This document shows, piece after piece, positions 1 through 5,063 of a DNA stretch of 6,174 nt (position 1 is the stretch's first letter; every line of letters begins with the position of its first letter). The notes beneath the pieces are model-generated. The model was given only the letters and a program-made list of their open reading frames with translations. It did no database searches and was not told where the DNA came from. Origin of the DNA: Bacillota bacterium. GTDB lineage: Bacteria; Bacillota; Clostridia; Oscillospirales; Oscillospiraceae. Location of the stretch: assembly GCA_029268085.1 (NCBI GenBank), contig JAJUHD010000151.1, forward strand, positions 1 through 6,174. The letters run 5' to 3'. A program made the translations under genes and the position numbers.

Positions 1-1
1 A

Positions 2-1159
2 AAAGACCCGCATGGTCTTGTCGAATTTGACGGCAGCAGGCTCTATGAGGACCGCGACCCGCTCATGGCCGAGCATCCGAGCTGGGGTACGCGCATCTTC
101 GATTTTGCTAAGGGCGAGGTGCGCAGCTTTCTGATCTCCTCTGCGCTGTTCTGGCTCGAAAAATATCATATGGACGGGCTGCGCGTTGACGCCGTCGCCT
201 CTATGCTCTATCTCGATTACGACAGGAAGAACGGCAAATGGAAACCGAACAGATACGGCGGACGTGAAAATCTGAATGCCGTAAATTTTCTTCAACAGCT
301 AAACGAGACCTGCTTTGGTTTTGACGACAGTATCCTGATGATTGCGGAGGAAAGCACTGCATGGCCGCTCGTCACGGCTCCGACAGATGCCGGGGGGCTC
401 GGGTTTAACCTCAAATGGAACATGGGCTGGATGAACGACAGCCTGCGTTATCTCAAAACCGATCCTTATTTCCGCGCGGGCTGCCACCATGACCTCACCT
501 TCTCGCTCATGTACGCATTTTCTGAGAACTTTATTTTGCCGCTTTCGCACGACGAGGTCGTGCATATGAAGGGCTCGCTTATTGGAAAGGCTCCGGGAAC
601 GCTTGAGCAGAAATTCGCCGGAGTTCGTATATTCTGGGCTTATATGCTCGCGCATCCGGGTAAAAAGCTCCTGTTCATGGGCGCGGAACTCGGTCAGCAG
701 AGCGAATGGAACTATGAAGTCTCCCTTCCATGGGAGCTCCTGCAGATACCCGAAAATGCCGCTCTGCACTCTTTCTTCAAGGAAATCAACAAGTTCTACC
801 GCTCGCACCGCCCGCTTTGGGATTATGATTTCGACAGCCGCGGTTTTCGCTGGATATGCCCCGACGAGACCGAAAAGAATATCATAGGCTTTATCAGAAA
901 GGACCGCACGGGCCGCGAGATCGCTTTCATATGCAATTTCTCCGGAGTAACCGTCCACAGCTTCCGTCTTGGGGTTACGGGCCCTGGGAAATATAAGGTT
1001 CTGCTGTCAACAGATGAGGATCGCTTCGGCGGCGGGGGCGGTCTCTGCGAAGGTAATGTTTTTATTGTCGAAAAAATACCACATCACGGCCTATCTCGTT
1101 CGATTGTAATGGATATTCCACCACTTACGGCAATTTTTTTACGCAGGACAAGATTCTGA
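2..1159 (+). CDS. glgB: 1,4-alpha-glucan branching enzyme, C-terminal part (5' end outside window)
   Basis: GH13 glycogen branching enzyme. It cuts alpha-1,4 chains and re-attaches the piece in alpha-1,6 linkage, in the cytoplasm on the growing glycogen particle. The frame is open from the left edge (first complete codon at base 2, reading KDPHGLVEFDG), so the ATG at 65 is internal and not the start. Three GH13 core regions are visible: GLRVDAVAS with the nucleophile Asp codon at 188-190, IAEEST with the acid/base Glu at 347-349, and LSHDEVVH with the transition-state Asp at 551-553. They match the E. coli GlgB triad Asp405/Glu458/Asp526. The C-terminal beta domain follows (NFSGV near residue 291 counted from the 65 ATG, then a GGGGG loop and the closing IPPLTAIFLRR). 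About 385 residues are present of a usual 630-730, so the N-terminal CBM48-type domain and core region I lie upstream. It is the first visible gene of the glg operon, 82 bases before glgC. Nothing looks broken. Confidence 0.97.
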   Translation, partial: KDPHGLVEFDGSRLYEDRDPLMAEHPSWGTRIFDFAKGEVRSFLISSALFWLEKYHMDGLRVDAVASMLYLDYDRKNGKWKPNRYGGRENLNAVNFLQQLNETCFGFDDSILMIAEESTAWPLVTAPTDAGGLGFNLKWNMGWMNDSLRYLKTDPYFRAGCHHDLTFSLMYAFSENFILPLSHDEVVHMKGSLIGKAPGTLEQKFAGVRIFWAYMLAHPGKKLLFMGAELGQQSEWNYEVSLPWELLQIPENAALHSFFKEINKFYRSHRPLWDYDFDSRGFRWICPDETEKNIIGFIRKDRTGREIAFICNFSGVTVHSFRLGVTGPGKYKVLLSTDEDRFGGGGGLCEGNVFIVEKIPHHGLSRSIVMDIPPLTAIFLRRTRF

Positions 1160-1241
1160 TTCCCACTCAAGCATTTTGGGTAATCGAAAGCGAATAAAGG
1201 CAATATAGTACATTATCAAATGAAAATCGGAGGCTTGGCGA
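1160..1241 (+). other. glgB-glgC intergenic gap (82 bases)
   Basis: This is the longest non-coding gap in the window and holds no RNA gene or complete terminator that I can recognise. An imperfect inverted repeat directly follows the glgB stop: ATTCCCA at 1159-1165 against TGGG-T-AAT at 1177-1184, with no T-tract after it. A TATAGT box-like hexamer lies at 1204-1209 without a good -35 partner. A GAAAGCG half-site resembling half of a catabolite (cre) operator is at 1186-1192. All three are weak. Read-through from glgB into glgC is the simplest reading. Confidence 0.5.
1229..1233 (+). promoter_or_regulatory. Ribosome binding site of glgC
   Basis: GGAGG lies eight bases before the ATG at 1242, a canonical Shine-Dalgarno match and spacing. 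It fixes the glgC start. An out-of-frame ATG at 1220 lies before this site and is not used. Confidence 0.9.
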
Positions 1242-2438
1242 ATGAAAAAAGAGTGTATCGCGATGCTGCTTGCGGGCGGACAGGGCTCAAGGCTCTACGC
1301 TCTGACAAGCCGGGCGGCAAAACCCATTATTCCCTTCGGCGGTAAATACCGAATAATCGATTTTCCTCTCTCAAACTGTTCAAACTCCGGTATTGACGTC
1401 GTCGGCGTTCTCACCCAATATCAGCCGCTCCAGCTTAACAGCTACATAGGCAGCGGACTCCCCTGGGATCTGGATATCTCGCGGGGAGGCGTCTATATTC
1501 TTCCTCCCTATCAGAGCGCCGGAGCAAAGGGAGAATGGTTTTCCGGTACTGCGAACGCCATATATCAGAACATCGGCTTCGTGGATATGTGGGAGCCTGA
1601 ATATGTGCTGATACTTAGCGGCGATCACATATATAAAATGGACTATTCGAATATGCTCGAGCAGCATAAGCAGCACGAAGCGGACTGCACCATAGCCGTT
1701 CTGCAGGTCCCGATCGAGGAAGCCTCCCGCTTCGGGATCATGAGCACAGATGAAGACGGGTTCGTCAATAAATTTGCCGAAAAGCCGAAAAACCCTGATA
1801 GCAACCTTGCCTCCATGGGCATTTATATCTTCACATGGCAGAAACTCAAAAAGTACCTCATAGCGGACGAGAAGGACCCGCAGTCGGAAAAGGACTTCGG
1901 TAAAAATATAATCCCAGCGATGCTTGCCTCAGGCGAAAGGCTCTGGGCTTACGCATTCGAGGGCTACTGGCGCGACGTCGGGACGATTGACAGCCTCTGG
2001 GAATCGAACATGGATATGCTTGCGCCCGCACTCATAGATCTTTATGACCGTTCGTGGCCTATAAGGAGCAGGAGTCCCATCAAGCCTCCGCACTATATCG
2101 GTGAAAACGCGGAGATACGCCACAGCATCATAACCGAGGGCTGCGATATACGCGGTGCGGTTTCAAACTCTGTCCTCAGCAGCAGCGTTTCCGTCGGCGA
2201 GGGTGCAACGGTAAACTACAGCATCCTCATGCCGGGTTGTAAAATCGGCAGGAACGCAGTGGTGCAGTATTCAATAATAGGCGAAAACGCGGTTATCGGC
2301 GACGGAGCTGTCGTCGGTACGCCCCCGAACGGGAGAACCGACATCAAGATCACGACCTGCGGGCCTGATACAACGGTCAAGGACTATGCCCGTGTTGAAG
2401 CAGGAGCAATGCTATACTCGGGAAGGGAGGTCAAATAA
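1242..2438 (+). CDS. glgC: Glucose-1-phosphate adenylyltransferase (ADP-glucose pyrophosphorylase), catalytic subunit
   Basis: It makes ADP-glucose and pyrophosphate from glucose-1-phosphate and ATP, the committed step of bacterial glycogen synthesis, in the cytoplasm. The N-terminal nucleotidyltransferase fold carries the complete motif set: LAGGQGSRL at residues 10-18 (nucleotide loop), PFGGKYRIIDF 31-41, SGDHIYKMDY 126-135 with Asp128 aligned to catalytic Asp142 of E. coli, FAEKP 178-182 with Lys181 aligned to the glucose-1-phosphate-binding Lys195, and YWRDVGT 242-248 with the second metal Asp at 245. From about residue 285 the hexapeptide-like repeats (IGENAEI, IGRNAVV, IGENAVIGDGAVV) mark the C-terminal left-handed beta-helix. 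The length of 398 residues is normal (B. subtilis about 380, E. coli about 431). The start follows a good GGAGG. Its stop overlaps the glgD start, as expected for partners made in balance. All catalytic residues are intact. Confidence 0.98.
   Translation: MKKECIAMLLAGGQGSRLYALTSRAAKPIIPFGGKYRIIDFPLSNCSNSGIDVVGVLTQYQPLQLNSYIGSGLPWDLDISRGGVYILPPYQSAGAKGEWFSGTANAIYQNIGFVDMWEPEYVLILSGDHIYKMDYSNMLEQHKQHEADCTIAVLQVPIEEASRFGIMSTDEDGFVNKFAEKPKNPDSNLASMGIYIFTWQKLKKYLIADEKDPQSEKDFGKNIIPAMLASGERLWAYAFEGYWRDVGTIDSLWESNMDMLAPALIDLYDRSWPIRSRSPIKPPHYIGENAEIRHSIITEGCDIRGAVSNSVLSSSVSVGEGATVNYSILMPGCKIGRNAVVQYSIIGENAVIGDGAVVGTPPNGRTDIKITTCGPDTTVKDYARVEAGAMLYSGREVK
2425..2430 (+). promoter_or_regulatory. Ribosome binding site of glgD inside the glgC end, with TAATG junction
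   Basis: GGGAGG, inside the last codons of glgC, sits seven bases before the glgD ATG at 2438-2440. The glgC TAA (2436-2438) and that ATG share one base, giving TAATG. This supports the glgD start and suggests translational coupling of the two subunits. Confidence 0.85.
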
Positions 2439-3553
2439 TGGCCGATCTGCACGGACTTATCTATGCTTACCATTCGTCTCCCGCTTTGGGCGACCTTGTT
2501 ATACCGCGCACAAGCGCTTCCCTTCCATTTTGTTCACGTTATAGGCTCATAGATTTCGCGCTTTCGTCAATGACTAATGCCGGTGTGCGCGATGTCGGCG
2601 TAATTATGCAGCGTGATTATCAGTCGCTCCTTGATCATTTGGGAACCGGCAAGGACTGGGATCTCAGCCGTCTCAGCGGCGGTCTTCGTCTCCTTCCGCC
2701 CTTCGGCATGCACGGCAGCCGTATCGGCGAATACAGAGGCTGCATGGAGGCTCTTTCGGCAGTTATATCATACATCAGCGACATCAATCAGAACCACATA
2801 GTTCTTTTCCGCGGAGATATTGCCGCTAACATAGACCTGAAAGATGTGTTTGAAGCTCACCTTAGCTCCGGCTGCGAAATTACGGCAATCTGCACTGAAA
2901 AGGCCTGCAAAGGCGGCAGTGATTTCCGTTTTGTCCTTGATACGCCAACAACATCAAAGAAAATACTTTTTTCAAGCTCTGAAAAAAAAGGCTCTTTGCC
3001 GACGGCAGAGATCTATATAATTAAAAAATCTCTTCTTCTCGACCTTATTGAATGGTGCGGGGATAATGGCAAGCAGCATTTCCATCGAGACGCTCTGGCG
3101 TATTATCTGAACGAAGGCGGGACTGTAGGGCTTTATGTTCATAAGGGCTATGTGGCCTGCATCCGTTCCGTTTCGGACTATTACAGCGCGAATATGGATA
3201 TGCTTAAGGCCGAATGCAGAAACGACCTCTTTCCTGATGAAAATCCGATTTATACGAAGGGGCGCAGCAGCGTTTCGACCTATTACGGCGAAAGCTCATT
3301 TGCTAAGAATTCGCTGGTAGCCGACGGTTGCTATATCGAGGGCGAGCTTGACAACTGCGTGCTGTTTCGAAACGTCCGCATCAAGAAGGGCGCAAAGCTC
3401 AAAAACTGCATTATCATGCAGGATTCGGTCATCGGCGAGAATGTTACTATGAACCATGTAATCGCTGATAAATATACATTTATTTCCGATGGGCTGTTCC
3501 TTTCGGGCAGTCATGTCTTGCCCATAATCGTCCCGAAGTGCAAAGTCATATGA
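2438..3553 (+). CDS. glgD: GlgD, non-catalytic or regulatory ADP-glucose pyrophosphorylase subunit
   Basis: A paralogue of GlgC. In studied Firmicutes GlgD has little activity alone and forms a mixed tetramer with GlgC that alters its activity and effector response. The shared fold is plain: RYRLIDFALSSMTNAGV at 34-50 matches GlgC KYRIIDFPLSNCSNSGI, DWDLSRLSGGLRLLPPF at 73-89 matches the substrate-loop region, and hexapeptide-like repeats from about residue 290 form a beta-helix domain (IGENVTM 332-338). The GGxGxRL nucleotide loop is gone, the EKP glucose-1-phosphate motif is missing, and YWRDVGT is replaced by YVACIRS (238-244). Asp127, aligned with the catalytic Asp of GlgC, is retained in RGDIAANID. 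At 371 residues it is slightly longer than B. subtilis GlgD (about 343). It has 12 cysteines, twice the number in GlgC. The product is assigned with confidence; its effect on this GlgC is inferred. Confidence 0.95.
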   Translation: MADLHGLIYAYHSSPALGDLVIPRTSASLPFCSRYRLIDFALSSMTNAGVRDVGVIMQRDYQSLLDHLGTGKDWDLSRLSGGLRLLPPFGMHGSRIGEYRGCMEALSAVISYISDINQNHIVLFRGDIAANIDLKDVFEAHLSSGCEITAICTEKACKGGSDFRFVLDTPTTSKKILFSSSEKKGSLPTAEIYIIKKSLLLDLIEWCGDNGKQHFHRDALAYYLNEGGTVGLYVHKGYVACIRSVSDYYSANMDMLKAECRNDLFPDENPIYTKGRSSVSTYYGESSFAKNSLVADGCYIEGELDNCVLFRNVRIKKGAKLKNCIIMQDSVIGENVTMNHVIADKYTFISDGLFLSGSHVLPIIVPKCKVI

Positions 3554-3591
3554 TGATGCGTATGCAATTAAAAGAAATTGAAAAAGGGTGA
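3550..3591 (+). other. Possible 13-codon mini-frame bridging glgD and glgA
   Basis: Starting at an ATG that overlaps the glgD TGA (ATGA, 3550-3553), an open frame reads MMMRMQLKEIEKG and stops at 3589-3591, inside the glgA ribosome binding site and six bases before the glgA ATG. It contains four in-frame ATG codons. It may be chance, or a mini-cistron that carries terminating ribosomes across the gap. It has no clear ribosome binding site of its own and I claim no peptide function. Confidence 0.25.
3583..3591 (+). promoter_or_regulatory. Ribosome binding site of glgA
   Basis: AAAGGGTGA contains GGTGA (3587-3591), which matches the right half of the extended Shine-Dalgarno complement and ends six bases before the ATG at 3598. 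The site is acceptable but weaker than those of glgC and glgD. Confidence 0.7.
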
Positions 3592-3597
3592 CAATAT

Positions 3598-5010
3598 ATG
3601 AATGTACTGTACGCGGTAAGCGAGGCTGTCCCATTCGTAAAAACAGGAGGGCTCGCCGACGTTGCCGGTTCTCTCCCAAAGGCCCTTCGCGCACAGGGAA
3701 CGGACGCACGGGTAATTCTTCCGCTTTACAGCGCCATCGGTGAAAAATGGCGGCTGAAAATGAACTTTTGCTTTTATACCTTTATCAATCTCGCATGGCG
3801 CAGACAGTACTGCGGAGTATTCAAGCTGGAGTATGGCGGCGTTGTCTGGTATTTCATCGATAACGAGTATTACTTTAAGCGCGACAGCATCTACGGCTGC
3901 TACGATGACGGCGAGCGCTTCGCTTTTTTCTCAAAAGCGGTAATCGATATTCTGCCCATGCTCGACTGGAAGCCTGATATAATAAACTGCAACGACTGGC
4001 AGACCGCGCTCATCCCCCTCTATGTACGCGATGACAGCACAGGTTATTATAATAATATTAAAACCGTTTTCACGATCCACAACATCGAATATCAAGGCCG
4101 CTTTGGAAAAGACATCCTCGGCGACGTCTTCGGGCTCTCCGATGAGCTGTATAACAGCGGCATTCTGCGCTATGAAAACGACGTCAATCTGATGAAGGGC
4201 GCGATCTACAAGTCAGATTATATCACAACAGTCAGCCCCAGCTACGCAAACGAGCTGAGAGACTCCTTTTTCGCCTGTGGTCTTCACGAAGTTATTGAGG
4301 ATAATTCTTATAAACTGACCGGCATTCTGAACGGACTCGATATCGAGCGCTATGATCCCTCAACAGACATTTACCTCTCCGAAAACTTTAGCCCTGAAGA
4401 GCCGGACGGAAAGGCGGCATGTAAGGCAGACCTATGCCGTGAGCTCGGTCTCGAGGAATCGGATACCCCGATCATTGCCTGTATTTCAAGGCTTGTCGGT
4501 CATAAGGGCTTCGATCTTATCTCTGATGCTCTGGACCGGATCGTTTCCCGCGGCATAAGGTTTATAATACTTGGAACTGGCGAGGACAAATACGAAAGCT
4601 TTTTCCGTGAAGCCGAAAACAGGTATAAAGGAAGGGTCTCGGCTAACATCATGTATTCCGAAAAACGCGCCTCGATGATTTACGCCGGTGCAGATATGAT
4701 GCTAATGCCCTCCAAAAGCGAACCCTGCGGGCTGACACAGATGATCGCAATGCGCTACGGCTCCGTCCCGATCGTACGTGCGGTCGGCGGGCTGAAGGAC
4801 AGCGTGCGCCCCTACCCCTCAGATACCGCTACCGGCTTTACCTTCCTCGGGTATTCCGCGGAAGACATGGAAAGGACGGTCAATTACGCCATAGATATCT
4901 GGTATGACAGAGAGAAATGGCACGAGCTTATGCTGCGGGATATGGTCGAGGATCTCTCCTGGAGCCGCTCGGCTAAGGAATATTTAAAAATATACGATTC
5001 TTTAATATAA
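3598..5010 (+). CDS. glgA: Glycogen synthase, ADP-glucose-dependent (GT5)
   Basis: It transfers glucose from ADP-glucose to the non-reducing end of an alpha-1,4-glucan, in the cytoplasm, with retention of configuration. The two-lobed GT-B fold is visible. In the N-terminal lobe, KTGGLADV at 15-22 carries Lys15 (ADP-glucose binding), DWQTALIPLYV lies at 133-143, and TIHNIEYQG at 159-167 includes the His aligned with E. coli His161. In the C-terminal lobe, ISRLVGHKGFDLI at 296-308 carries Arg298 and Lys303, matching E. coli Arg300/Lys305, and SEPCGLTQMIAMRYG at 374-388 carries Glu375, matching Glu377. The length of 470 residues agrees with the family (E. coli 477, B. subtilis about 484). The N terminus MNVLYAVSEAVPFVKTGG is typical, so the ATG at 3598 is secure. 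It lies 44 bases after glgD in the same operon. One small oddity is Asn130 where most homologues have His in the HxHDW/HxNDW motif. Confidence 0.98.
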   Translation: MNVLYAVSEAVPFVKTGGLADVAGSLPKALRAQGTDARVILPLYSAIGEKWRLKMNFCFYTFINLAWRRQYCGVFKLEYGGVVWYFIDNEYYFKRDSIYGCYDDGERFAFFSKAVIDILPMLDWKPDIINCNDWQTALIPLYVRDDSTGYYNNIKTVFTIHNIEYQGRFGKDILGDVFGLSDELYNSGILRYENDVNLMKGAIYKSDYITTVSPSYANELRDSFFACGLHEVIEDNSYKLTGILNGLDIERYDPSTDIYLSENFSPEEPDGKAACKADLCRELGLEESDTPIIACISRLVGHKGFDLISDALDRIVSRGIRFIILGTGEDKYESFFREAENRYKGRVSANIMYSEKRASMIYAGADMMLMPSKSEPCGLTQMIAMRYGSVPIVRAVGGLKDSVRPYPSDTATGFTFLGYSAEDMERTVNYAIDIWYDREKWHELMLRDMVEDLSWSRSAKEYLKIYDSLI

Positions 5011-5063
5011 ATATAGATATAACAGTTTGCATTTTATCCTTAAAACATGAAAGGGAAATTGGT
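5011..5063 (+). other. glgA-glgP intergenic gap (53 bases), AT-rich
   Basis: The left part is strongly AT-rich (AATATAAATATAGATATAAC region), with a TATAAC hexamer at 5018-5023 but no -35 element at a suitable distance. No GC-rich hairpin follows the glgA stop, so I see no terminator. glgP is most simply read as part of the same transcript. Confidence 0.5.
5050..5056 (+). promoter_or_regulatory. Ribosome binding site of glgP
   Basis: AAAGGGA, with the last G eight bases before the ATG at 5064. It decides the glgP start, because the in-frame codons just upstream include no other ATG, GTG or TTG before the gap turns AT-rich. Confidence 0.75.

Noticed and set aside
299..958. Reverse-strand open frame of 219 codons opposite glgB
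   Set aside because: It lies wholly inside a well-supported GH13 coding region, its translation resembles no family I know, and it looks like a shadow of codon bias in glgB.
1159..1184. Imperfect inverted repeat directly after the glgB stop
   Set aside because: The stem is seven pairs with a bulge and is not followed by a T-tract, so I do not call it a terminator.
3296..3709. Reverse-strand open frame of 137 codons across the glgD-glgA junction
   Set aside because: It overlaps conserved coding sequence of both glgD and glgA, and its product shows no recognisable motif. It is a shadow frame.
4044..4055. Perfect palindrome TTATTATAATAA inside glgA
   Set aside because: It is produced by consecutive Tyr-Tyr-Asn-Asn codons in the coding frame and is purely AT. 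There is no sign of an operator.
5001..5023. Possible promoter for glgP in the AT-rich gap
   Set aside because: TATAAC is present but no -35-like hexamer lies 16-18 bases upstream; AT-rich sequence gives such hexamers by chance.
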